Shown here piece by piece: positions 1-10,368 of a stretch of 64,000 nucleotides of DNA. Origin of the DNA: Agelas oroides (Eukaryota; Porifera; Demospongiae; Agelasida; Agelasidae); assembly GCA_949130485.1 (NCBI GenBank), contig OX422197.1, forward strand, positions 5,806,193 through 5,870,192, in the 5' to 3' direction. Made by a program: the position numbers and the translations under genes. The notes below the pieces were generated by a model. That model had not been told where the DNA came from and made no database searches. It saw only the letters and a list, made by a program, of their open reading frames with translations. Position 1 is the first letter of the stretch. The number at the start of each line of letters is the position of its first letter.

Positions 1-188
1 TTACCTTTAATTGGTATAGATTCCTATTAGCTGAAAGGGTGACCTTTTGACAGACAACCATGTGGTATACTTGTGCATGTACATATGAGCCAATGTTCAA
101 TACTAGAACCACAAGTCACACATATCTCCCAATAAAAAAAAAACAGCCAGCAAGGCTATGCAACAAATGGAGATGGTAATGAACATAC

Positions 189-733
189 CCTGTCTTTTTG
201 GACATAGCAACGTAGGAGGTGAAATAGGGAGTGACGGCATCACGAATGTAGGAGTGTAGCGTCTCAAAAGGTGAGTCTTCACTAAAGTTGATCACCCTCA
301 GCTGTGACCTGACTGATTTGTCTGCCTCCAGGATGGCGGCTCGTTTGATGAAGCCAACACCAATGGCACGAACAGGGCGGAAGGAAAGACCCAGGCAGAC
401 CTCATAAGCAGGCCGGAAGATTCCTGACTCTGCACTCCCAGTAGTTTCTCCCTCCTCCTCAGTCGCTTCCAACTCAGGCGGAACAGTGCGGATAACATAA
501 AGAGCTCTCTCCTGCGAGTCTTCTATAAATTTCTTTAGGCGAGACTCGGCTGCCCTGAGGAGCCCCTCGAGGGAGGAGGTATCGGGGAGAACGTCTTCCT
601 CTAACAGCACAGGCACCGCACGAAGGAGATACGCCCTCAGCTGCTCTACTTCAGCGGGAGTAGCCATACTAGCAATGCCGGGCTCCTCTTCGCCCCCGGT
701 CCCAGAGGAGGGAGACGGAGCCTCGGCCGCCAT
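189..733 (-). CDS. DYNC1H1: Cytoplasmic dynein 1 heavy chain, first coding exon (partial)
   Basis: This is the N-terminal 181 residues of a cytoplasmic dynein heavy chain, the motor subunit that moves cargo toward microtubule minus ends. The start ATG is at 733-731 on the minus strand, preceded by no other in-frame Met. Residues ~1-100 are acidic and poorly conserved (PSSGTGGEEEP). After that the segments FIKRAAILEADK, SQLRVINFSEDSP and FETLHSYIRDAVTPYF match the conserved dynein tail that follows the variable N-terminus in metazoan DYNC1H1. A GTATGT donor at 188-183 ends the exon after two bases of a codon, and the open frame beyond it (to 116) is intron read-through. The remaining >4,000 residues (linker, AAA ring, stalk) lie off the left edge. 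Identification comes from recognised tail motifs. Confusion with dynein-2 is unlikely but not excluded. Confidence 0.9.
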
Positions 734-2952
734 AGTTCACAGGAACAGGACAGTCTCTGCCTTGGAAGTCAGTGACAGCCTGTTAGTACCTTACTCTTTT
801 GACGATAAAAGAATGCAGTTCAGCAACACGGCGTGAGGGGATAAGACGAACACAGAAGAAGTGCCGGTGTACTCTACTAACTGACAGCCGGCATCGAGTC
901 ACTGACACTGAGCACATGCTTCTATTAAGTAACCTGACAGTGTTACGCATGCGCATAAATGTAGGTGGGACCTTTACGTGCCCTCAGTTTGACCTTTCCC
1001 CTTCTCTGTACTCCCTCTCACTGTCCCTATATACTTGACCATGAAGAAAGACAATAAGAACTGAGAATTCATAACATAATATGGTGATATATTTTAAAGT
1101 GTTCTCAGCTCAGCTGCTTGCTCACAAATCTCCAGATATATGGTCCTGCAGTAATGTAAATATGGCACTGCAGATGAGTCTTATCCAGCCTTTCCCTGTA
1201 TTGCTGTATTGTGCAAACCAATGAACAAAAACGGGCGAGGCCTGGGAACACGGCTAGGAGTAGAAGGTCTATCTTAATATGCAGTTTGATTATACAACAT
1301 AAAATCAGACTACATATTAAAATAGAACGGTTAGTATACACCAAGTACTTAGCTAGTTATATGTAAACCTTTATCCCCGTGTAATACTGACAGAAGCGGA
1401 AGAGCCGCTCTTCCGCCTCCAAAGAGGCTATCCCACACCCTATGTGCTCTTGCAAGAATGGATAAGAACGGGCGGCTAGAGGAAGAGCGTGTATCTCCAA
1501 TAGAAGCCTGTAGTCCGTCAAAATTATTATGTGCTCTTGGTAAAGCTAATTAGAAGGATGAGCGTACTTATTTCAGTCCAGATCCCATTAAGAAGCAAGG
1601 TCAAACTTGAATCTCATGAGTGTCATTCATACACGCCTTTATCTGAAGTGACCTCAACTAATATGCATTCTGCTGCCTGTTATACTTTAAGTTGCCATGC
1701 GTGCTTTAACGTAAGTTATCTTTAACTTGACTCCCAGTGTCAACACTGCAGTCTGGGAGTAGTCCTTCATTCTCGCTCTCAGCTGAGCTAAAGTACAAGG
1801 GACTTCATGCAATGGCCTCATTGAAATCTACGGTTAAGCAGTCAGTTCAAGCAAACACAGTTATACGTATGCTCAACGCAGTCCTGCTAGTGTGTATTCA
1901 CATTCATAATCTCATTCACGTTCACGATCATAACATTACCTCATTCACAATCTGCATTCAGTTCAGTGTGGGAAACTTGTAGATTTCAAACCTTAGCCAT
2001 GTGGCTAGAAAACTAGAAAAACACGACAGGTGAGTCTGGAATGCGATTGTAATCATCATGAAGTGAATCAGAACGTGAACATAAATTTATGTGAATGTGA
2101 ATGCACTGGCCATTCTCGGCTTCTGTCTGTAGAGCTCAGTATGAAATCGACCACTCTTTCACCATACTGGTAAAGAAGAAACAGAAAGTGCAAGCAGAAG
2201 ATACATGTGTGCAAGTACTCTCTAAGGCCAGATTTATTGTTCACATCAGCGCTGCTTCATTTGAGATCTGCTGCCTCACTGTCATTATCGCCTTCCAAAC
2301 CATGACACTCTCATTTGTAATGGCTGTAGTAGATTTACCGAGCATGTATAGAGTTTGCTAGCAACAAATAATGAATAATGACTGCCCGCCCGAATGCAAA
2401 TTGAGTAAGTGGCGATGTGAAACAATAACTAATTAGCATATTTGCATGCAGCAAGATTGCTCCAGCAGGACAACCTCGCAGCATCCGCTGCATAATCAGT
2501 GAACAACAGCTCTCTGTTAAACTGTCATGAGTCAGCCAGTGAACAGAAGGTCAGTGCATAAACCCACCTATGCGTAACAGCACAACAATTGCTCCAAACG
2601 CTGCCACATTCTGTAATACAGCAATCCTTGCCTTCCGGTTCTCTTCCTCTAGCTCCAACTCAGAAGGCTGCAAGCCAGGTTCTAATGCCATCCGCTGCAT
2701 CTTGGTCGGCTTTCCTATTAATGCACACCAGCTGGTACGCCAAGATTGCAGGAGCGTGTAAAGGTTGCAAACAGTTCTTTCCCACTGGAACAGGCAGTAG
2801 CTTCTTGTTTTGAAGTTGCTATTATGATCTCTCCAGCACCATCTGGAGAAAACTTGTTTAGTTCGTTCCTCTGCACATACACATACACGTGGGTAGAAAC
2901 CGAAAACGCTCCGCTAATTTCCGTAAACTTTCCAATCGAGCCCCGTACCCAG
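734..2952. other. Non-coding stretch upstream of the dynein gene
   Basis: No reading frame here is convincing: ORFs are 60-90 codons and show no recognisable domain. The part nearest 734 should hold the dynein promoter and 5' UTR, but no TATA box or other element stands out. A short hairpin with 10-bp arms (GCGGAAGAGC) lies at 1396-1416, and 1229-1256 is a decayed end of the TAGCCTCGTTCCCAGG MITE family. Confidence 0.5.
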
Positions 2953-5295
2953 GAATCTCGTTATGTACAGACTTGCTCATGAGAAAAAAATTACGGGTTT
3001 ACCCCAAATTTAGATTTTAACCCTCTCCCTACGAGATTTAACTTCACCGAATTTCTGCCTACAAGCATGCATTCAGAGAGTATGCAGCACATCAAGGGAG
3101 AAGAGAGCAAGTAAGCATGGTATCAGTATAGTATTAAAACTAGTCAGTATTGAATATCAGAGAAGGGATGCATTTCTGGCAGCTGTGTAGCTAGGGGGAA
3201 ACAGACTGACATTTCAGATCAGCCCTCACAGCGTATGGAGGCCTAAGTTTTGTGTTCTCGTGGGCAGCAAAAAAGCTTGAATTATTTCTATCCATGATCC
3301 TTGACTGATCAACACTCTTGTGTTTGGTGCATAATTAGCAAACCTGCTGTGCAATGCTGTGGTGTGCATTTGTGCACTACGTTGCTGTACACTGCAAGCT
3401 AACTATGCACCAAGGGTCAAACATTGTTGAAATTGTCGACGCTGTGTGTTGAAATCAGGCTTAAAAATGAAGCTATTTTATGTCAGTTCAATGTGTTCAT
3501 GTTCCTATGCTAGAGGCCAAATATTTATTCTCAGACTGATATATTTTTGGACCTCAGACTTCAAAGGTCTAAGCACAGTAGCAACTGTGCCAGATCATCA
3601 GAGCAACAAGCCATGCTGGGGCTGGAATAGTTTTCGATACACAAAACTATTGTAGTACGCGGGGATAGAAAATCACGTCCGAAAATACATTGTAAAACAA
3701 CGCGTAACTTATTTGCTGTCTCCTCTGAAAAGGAAAGACTAAAACACTTGCCCTTCCATTGGCCTTGCCTATGAGCCCATACCATGCTGCAGCAGTTGCC
3801 AAATTTGGCTAGCGACATGATGTAATACATGATTATCACTTATCAGACTTGTCCGCTAGTAGAATCTTGAAAAGATGTATTTCTTTTGCTAAATCCCGGG
3901 TAGAAGACTGTTTGGAGTTGAATTTCAAGCATATATTATCAAACATTAGCCCACCTATCCTACAGTTCTTATGTCTGCTGGACCTCTGCACACGCAACAA
4001 GAGTGCAACGTTTCGTAAGTGTCCGAGCATCAATTAGTTCCTCTATCTGTAAATTTGACGAAGTCCTTTATAATTGTGTAATCTATGCATGTGACAAATT
4101 TCTAGCGGCAGAATTAGCAGAAATTATGAAATTGTGCATGCTTTAGAGCTCCAAATTGAACCCTCACTATGCATGCACATATTCAAATTATGCATACCTT
4201 CTGCAATGTCTAAAATCCTTACCTAGTTCGATTGCAACCGTTAATGCTGTGTTCTTATTTTACATATCAATCAAAATTCTCTTTTCTAGTACTAGAGGAC
4301 TCAGGACACACTGCGCAAAGATGAACCTTCCCCTAGCATTCCTCTCTTTGAGCACTGGAAAAGACAGTATAATCAAAGAGAGGCTGGGTGTACATTTACA
4401 CCTTTACTTCAAGTGTTAGGCATCCATCCATAATTCTGTACTATCATCTCCATCTATAAAGCTTGCATTTGACTGATATTCGTTTGTTAAATTGATGTCA
4501 TAGTAGTACATGCATGGAGTTGACAAAAAATTCAACTTGAAGTAACATACGTATGTTTAGCATACAAGTATGCTAAGTAATGATGTTCGATGAATGCATG
4601 ATTGTATTTTTCAGTAACCACTTTGCCTTACCTGCCCAGAGCTTGTAGTGTGTGGCTACACTACCCCCTTTATACCACTCCCTCAAACTATCTTCCTGGC
4701 ACTTATGAGGTAAGTGTTCAACTTGCTCCTTTGGATTCTTTGTATGTTCCATCATTGAACATGGCAGCTAGCATGCACACCTACAAAACATCTGCATGTG
4801 CACATGCTGCCATGTAGAGTCAACTCTTATTTTGTCCACTCCATCATGTTCATAAAAATATTATACTCGGACACACACCACAGCATTGCACAGCAGGTTT
4901 GCTAATTATGCACCAAACACAAGAGTGTTGATTAGTCAAGGATCATGAATAGAAATAGAAAATATAATTCAAGCTTTTTTGCTGCCCACGAGAACACAAA
5001 ACTTAGGCCTCCATATGCTATGAGGGCTGATCTGAAATGTCTGTCTGTTTCCCCCTAGCTACACAGCTGCCAGAAATGCATCCCTTCTCTGATATTCAAT
5101 ACTGACTAGTTTTAATACTATACGATACCATGCTTACTTGTTCTCTCCTCCCTTGATGTGCTGCATACTCTCTGAATGCATGCTTGTAGGCAGAAATTCG
5201 GTGAAGTTAAATCTCGTAGGGAGAGGGTTAAAATCTAAATTTGGGGTAAACCCGTAATTTTTTTCTCATGAGCAAATCTGTACATAACGAGATTC
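2953..5295. mobile_element. 2.3-kb element with ~415-bp terminal inverted repeats
   Basis: The segment 2953-3366 is repeated almost base for base in inverted orientation at 4874-5295. Shared landmarks include GAATCTCGTTATGTACAGA at the outer ends and GCTGTGGTGTG at the inner ends. The ~1.5-kb core between them holds only short ORFs (for example 3446-3655 and 3849-4037) with no transposase motif that I can see. This is the structure of a non-autonomous DNA transposon with long TIRs, or a fold-back element. The arms differ at only a few positions, so the insertion is fairly young or the arms have been converted. No clear target-site duplication was found: the left flank ends GTACCCAG, while the right flank begins GTACCCAGG in the same orientation. 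Confidence 0.8.
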
Positions 5296-5410
5296 GTACC
5301 CAGGCCCCGGGGCCCCATGAGGGACAGCATGGAGGGCTTGTAAAAAACGCAGCCAATCCAAGTTGGACCTATGAGACTAGTTAGCCAAGGTACAGATAGG
5401 GCTCATCATG

Positions 5411-5461
5411 TAGTCTCGCGGGCCAGACTCCCCCCGCGTGAGAGTCTGGCCCGCGAGACTA
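5411..5461. mobile_element. 51-bp palindromic MITE with TAGTCTCGC ends and 9-bp TSD
   Basis: The two ends, TAGTCTCGCGGGCCAGACTC and its reverse complement, form a near-complete hairpin. The copy is flanked on both sides by CTCATCATG (5402-5410 and 5462-5470), a direct duplication consistent with an 8-9-bp target site. Related ends occur at 5475-5585 and 25811-26206, and weakly at 38871-38903. Confidence 0.8.
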
Positions 5462-5474
5462 CTCATCATGCATG

Positions 5475-5585
5475 TAGTCTCGCAACCCAGACCCTTTCCG
5501 TTCCACAGCACCGATCGCTTTCAGTATCGGCAAACCTGAAAGCGATCGGCGCTGCGGGACGGAAAGAGTCTGGCTTGCGAGACTA
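5475..5585. mobile_element. 111-bp palindromic MITE, TAGTCTCGC family
   Basis: The ends TAGTCTCGCAACCCAGAC and GTCTGGCTTGCGAGACTA are inverted copies. The interior is also palindromic, with AAGCGATCG and CGATCGCTT as a nested pair. CATGCATG flanks both sides (5467-5474 and 5587-5594, the latter after one extra base), an 8-bp duplication. The element sits only 13 bp from the copy at 5411-5461. Confidence 0.75.
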
Positions 5586-5639
5586 ACATGCATGTATTGT
5601 GAGGCGGGATACATACTGCAAGCTATCAAAAACTGGAGG

Positions 5640-5745
5640 CGGGAACGGCCTGGGAACGAGGCTAGGATACGACATACGGTGGTAACTTAACCTCGTTCCC
5701 AGGCTCCCCTTCCTTATTGCAGGGAAGCCTGGGAACGGAAATTTA
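5640..5745. mobile_element. Fragments of the TAGCCTCGTTCCCAGG MITE family
   Basis: The segment 5650-5672 reads GGCCTGGGAACGAGGCTAGG (one end) and 5689-5740 carries CCTCGTTCCCAGGC followed by GCCTGGGAACGG (a compact inverted pair). These match the ends of the better preserved elements at 7257, 11134 and 42296. No intact target-site duplication is visible, so this looks like one truncated copy beside a short one. Confidence 0.6.
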
Positions 5746-6148
5746 TTACAAATATTTGGTGGATGTTTACTGTCATAGCTATATATATTGCTAGAGTCAC
5801 AACTTGAGAAATAATAAGCTAGGGTGTAGCCAACTACCCTGTTATTTGGTAAGTAGATAGCTAGTTGCCTCAATAATTGAATTGTTTATGTGACCAAGTG
5901 GATTCAGTTGACTGTCATCAGGTTCAATCCCCACCTGTTGCTTCCCAGGTAAGTGTAATTACCTCTCTCTTTGGAAGACTGGCCAGTTTGCGGTGAAAGG
6001 GTTTGGATGCCTTTTTGAGTACCTAGTTCATATATATACCACTGATTATCTAGACATGCATTGGGTGACTCTGTACCTACTCCTGCCTTTGTAACGGAGA
6101 GATTTGATTGTTCATGGATATCAGAAACCACAATTTGGTATTCCATTG

Positions 6149-6268
6149 ACGACAGTAGATTAGCATCCGTATGCTATACAGTGATTTATACGGGTTAGGG
6201 TGGGGTTACAGTTGGGTTAGGGCTGGTATAAATTATCGTGTAACATACGGATGCTAACGTACTATCGT
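6149..6268. repeat. 120-bp inverted repeat just upstream of the deaminase gene
   Basis: A left arm of about 25 bp at 6149-6173 (core TTAGCATCCGTATG) is repeated inverted at 6245-6268. The interior is rich in GGGTTAGGG-like runs. It ends ~43 bp before the first ATG of the deaminase reading frame, so it lies in the expected promoter or 5' UTR. It looks like a MITE remnant. Confidence 0.65.
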
Positions 6269-6310
6269 TAACGGCTTGTCAATTTTAAATTAGTATCAGT
6301 GACTTCATTT

Positions 6311-7201
6311 ATGCTAGGTACAATGGAACTACATTTGTTCATCTTGGCTTTACTACTACTAGTGGTGATAGTCGTAATCATAGTGATGACACTGCATCAT
6401 CGAAGCAGGAAAATCCGACTCCAGAATATGGCTTCTCACATGCAGCCTGAGCGCAGCAGGGAGGGATATAAACTAGCCTATTTGCCATGCCCCCATGTGG
6501 GGAAGGAACATAACAAAAGACTGTTTGACTTCTTCATTGTCAAAGATGAAGAGATGGTAGCATGGATCCCATGCCCTCGTGTGAAGGAGAAACAAGTAGA
6601 TGACAAGACACTGTTGACTGAGTTTGACAAGTTTATTGTTCACAAAGTCATAAGTGTGTTTCATAGGCAGCGTCAGGAAGGATGTCAGTTTGCAGTCCTC
6701 TTAATCACAGCAGAAAGCAATTTGTTAATGAAGACAATGGGTGATATAGAGTTTCATCCTTGTGATCCGCAGCATGGTACCCCTCTTGTGAACAACAAAT
6801 ACCCACACTTTCCTCCATATGATGATCGGGTCAATTACATTGTTGCCAGGCCACATAAAAAGCAGCACTGTGAAATGATTATCTTAAATCAGGCACATGA
6901 TCTATGGCGTGATTATGGTAGGATGGTAAGTCGAACTACTGTCCATCAAAGTAGGGATAAAACATGTATCATTCTATATTCCTGGTTTCTTCCATGCTCC
7001 AGTTGCACAAATAAGATTCTGAACTATTACAGTGGTTTCAAATGCGTTTTCAAAAATTCTCCACCCCCAATGATTGTTGTTTTTACCACTAAGTGGCGTA
7101 AGGTGAAAAAATCTAACAACCACAAAAATATTGAACGAATGAAACAAGCTGGAATCATTGTTAAGAAAGTAAAATGTCCTTATCGTCTACCTCCTGCCTG
7201 A
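6311..7201 (+). CDS. Membrane-anchored or secreted AID/APOBEC-like cytidine deaminase
   Basis: This single uninterrupted frame encodes 296 residues from the ATG at 6311; a second ATG at 6323 is equally possible. Residues ~7-27 are a hydrophobic signal-anchor or signal peptide, followed by basic residues (HHRSRKIR). A zinc-deaminase signature follows: His186-Cys-Glu188 (HCEMIILN) and, 39 residues later, SWFLPCSSC with Cys229 and Cys232. In this superfamily the His and two Cys hold zinc and the Glu shuttles protons, and SW..PCxxC most resembles AID/APOBEC-type polynucleotide deaminases. Two PCP motifs (YLPCPHV ~57, WIPCPRV ~85) recur ~28 residues apart and may be extra metal sites. Secreted AID/APOBEC-like deaminases are known in several animals, including early-branching ones, with a suggested immune role. 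Substrate cannot be told from sequence. No polyadenylation signal was seen nearby, so an upstream exon cannot be excluded. Confidence 0.72.
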   Translation: MLGTMELHLFILALLLLVVIVVIIVMTLHHRSRKIRLQNMASHMQPERSREGYKLAYLPCPHVGKEHNKRLFDFFIVKDEEMVAWIPCPRVKEKQVDDKTLLTEFDKFIVHKVISVFHRQRQEGCQFAVLLITAESNLLMKTMGDIEFHPCDPQHGTPLVNNKYPHFPPYDDRVNYIVARPHKKQHCEMIILNQAHDLWRDYGRMVSRTTVHQSRDKTCIILYSWFLPCSSCTNKILNYYSGFKCVFKNSPPPMIVVFTTKWRKVKKSNNHKNIERMKQAGIIVKKVKCPYRLPPA

Positions 7202-7256
7202 AGCATCATATAAATTATTACTAGAAAGAACATTTTTCTCTGTAGCTATTTTTATG

Positions 7257-7709
7257 TAACCTAGTTCCCAGGCCTCTTCTGTTTTTGTTCTTCGGTATGT
7301 GTTCAGTATACCAATACATGAAAGGGGAACAGCGGCAAAAAACGGGGAAGGCCTGGGAACACTTATCACATGAATGACGTAAGATGGACGCGAGGTGGAT
7401 GTAGGGGCGGCCAGTGCCCAACTACAATTATGTGCGCTATAAACCTGAGAGCGAGTTTCTTACCGGTCAAGCAGAGTACTATTGATCTTGTGTGAACATC
7501 TGGGGTCTTCCCTAGCAACGGAGCACTCGATAATGAAGTCTAGTACATTATTTGAATGTGGACCCCTCCCCCCCTACATCCACCTCGTGTCCATCTGACA
7601 TCATTCACGTGATAAGTGTTCCCAGGCCTTCCCCATTTTTTGCCCCTCCTTCAGCTTTCCATGTATTATGCTGAACGCAAACTGAGGACCAAAAACGGGA
7701 ACAAGGCTA
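7257..7709. mobile_element. 453-bp palindromic MITE with exact 8-bp TSD
   Basis: The ends are TAACCTAGTTCCCAGGCC and GGGAACAAGGCTA. A long inner inverted repeat (7348-7420 against 7560-7650) carries GGTGGATGTAGGGG and its complement. TTTTTATG is present exactly at 7249-7256 and 7710-7717, which defines the boundaries and an 8-bp target duplication, as expected of hAT-type mobilisation. It begins 55 bp after the deaminase stop codon. Confidence 0.85.
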
Positions 7710-7717
7710 TTTTTATG

Positions 7718-8884
7718 AGTTATATAACAGTTGTGGAATTTCTCACTTACGTACATTATAAGTAGCCATATTTTGTTATGTTGCAGTTAGATGATCTTGC
7801 TTGCCATATTGTTTGTCACATTATGCATTCATTTTTGTATATATTAAGTATTTTGGTTGTAGGACAATGAATTTGCTCGATGGTACTATACCAAGATGAT
7901 AATGTTGCACAAGATGTAGTAACTCATTGCTATAAATATATAGCTGTATGCAGCGTGTTTGTGCCAAGGCTCAAATGAACTGCATCCAGTTCCAACTATG
8001 TCAATGAACTGTCTGTAACCAGCTGCATTCATTGGAATAGGAAATTTAATGACTTGATTCTTGCATTGTAGCCAGCCTCTGTCAATATCTAATGTCTAAG
8101 TATCCCTAGTACAGTAGAACCCTTCTGAAACGGCACACCAAAATCCAAATATGTACTTGACTAAGTCTAACTATTCACCTTCTGCAGTGAAAACACCTTC
8201 CCTTAATCAAGACAGACTTTCACATTGTGTACTAAGAACAAGTCTTATCAGAAGCTTGCTGTTACCAACTTAATTACAGTTGGGGAGAAAAATTTAGCCA
8301 ATGTTTTGACTGAATGCTTCAGTTGTCCTTGGGGTGAAGTGAAGCAAGTATAAAAACATCATTCCAAACCAGGGCATTGGAATTGAGGATGTAGCATTGA
8401 ATCATTCAATTCACATTTACTTGTCTAAGTGCAATATTCCAGAATAATTCCAACTCCAGCATTTCAATTCCAATGCCCTGTTCCAAACAATGCACATCAA
8501 GGGTTAGCGAGGATTGTTCCAGCTTTTCTGTCTCTGTGGTTCAGCAACCTAGAACGTATAGTCCTCCATCCAGTTGAAGCACTATATCTGGATATGCAGA
8601 GTCTCCTTCACCAGTATTTCCCATTGCCTCCTGGCCCATGACCTTTTGTACTATAGCCTCAGGAACCAGCACCTGGCACTGTGTGTCAGTTGTTCCTTGT
8701 ACACAGTATTCAGCATGTCATCATCCAGCCCTGGTGTCTTCTCCCAGTCGTTGGGGTGATGTTTTATGCACTTTCTAGGATGATGATTAAAAGCATATAG
8801 GTGAAACATTGCCTAACAGAACCCTCTTTTCAGTCACCCAGGAGCCAACCGAGAAACTATCACTCTGAGTTTATCGTATACTGT
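7718..8884. other. Intergenic region between deaminase and KDM8 genes
   Basis: No supported coding sequence lies here. A ~108-bp inverted repeat occupies 8372-8479 (arms GGGCATTGGAATTGA and its complement), probably another small MITE. The KDM8 promoter and 5' UTR should be in the last few hundred bases, and TTTTCAG at 8828-8834 could be an acceptor for an upstream non-coding exon. No TATA box or other specific element was recognised. Confidence 0.5.
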
Positions 8885-10276
8885 ATGTCATCTGAAGAAA
8901 TGGATGTTGTAGACTCCTGGCTCGAAACCTTCACTGCAAGGATCTCTGGGACCAGTGCATTGGATAACTTACTGGAGAATATTGGGGAGCATCTAGCTCA
9001 CCCCTCCTTTCCTGCCATCTGTGTGGCCATTAGGAATGCCAGCCAGCTACTGTGTAGCAACAGCTGTGATGCATCTCTCAAGTGGACCCAAGTAGCAATG
9101 GACTTCACTTGGGAACGGCTCCACTCTGGTAACTGGAAAGATGTGAACATGGGATGGAGAGAGACATACTCTATTGCAGTGTTACTGAAAGCTGCTAACC
9201 TTTCAAAGAGGAGACAATTCAGAGAGGCATTAATGGAGTTAGACAAAGGGATAATGATGGGAGCGCCTGTGTTAGATAATGCACTGCCATCTTTTGCCAC
9301 TGCACTCACAGCTGAAATTCGTAAGACTGAACACAAGATTTTGACTGAGACTGATAGTGCAGACATACAAACAGACTCAAATTTAAAGACAAGTTCGAAG
9401 GCTAAGAAAGTAGTCTTTAAAAACTATAAACAGTTTGCTGACACTGCCAATGGAAGTCCAGTTCAACAGATGTGTTCCACGAAACAAGACAGTACTGATC
9501 CAGGGTTCAGCCATGACCGTGGAGTTAAAAAAATGAAGATGGAGGAATCAAAGCAAACTGCAGACAATTATCCTTCTTCTCCAGGCCTCCACATCCCACT
9601 GATTGACCCTGCGAACAGAGTGCCTGTGGTGCTGTGCCCTTCTCTAGAGGCATTCCATCAGCACTACATGGAAACCTCCACTCCAACTGTCATCACCGGT
9701 GCCATGGACCACTGGCCTGCCTATTCAGCCAGAAAGTGGAGGTGAGGCTAGAAAATTGCTCCTAATAGCAAGAGATTAAGGTTTGAATTTTGATGTTTCT
9801 GGTAGTCTGGGATACCTCAAGCAGGTGGCAGGTCCCCGTACTGTTCCAGTGGAGCTGGGATCCCGATACACTGATGAAGAGTGGTCACAGAAACTTATGA
9901 CCATTTCAGAGTTCATCGACAAGTATGTCAGCCACCAGGTATGTATATATAAGGAGTGACCTCATTCCAAGTCTTACAGGCTTTCGAACGATGCCTGCAT
10001 TCACTCTAGCTGCTATTAGTAGTAAATAGTGTTCTAAAATTTATGGTGTGCCTTTTTGTTTGCACAGGATATGGACGGTCCCAGAGGATATCTAGCACAG
10101 CATCAACTGTTTGACCAGGTATTTCAGAATATTAGGTTTACCATAGTGCCTGTACATTCCCTCCTGCCATGCACACACATGCACATACATACTCTCCCAC
10201 ACACCAACACGCATGTGCACACATGTACACGCATGCACACATGCACCCACTCACACACACGCATGCACGCACACGT

Positions 10277-10368
<92 letters not shown>

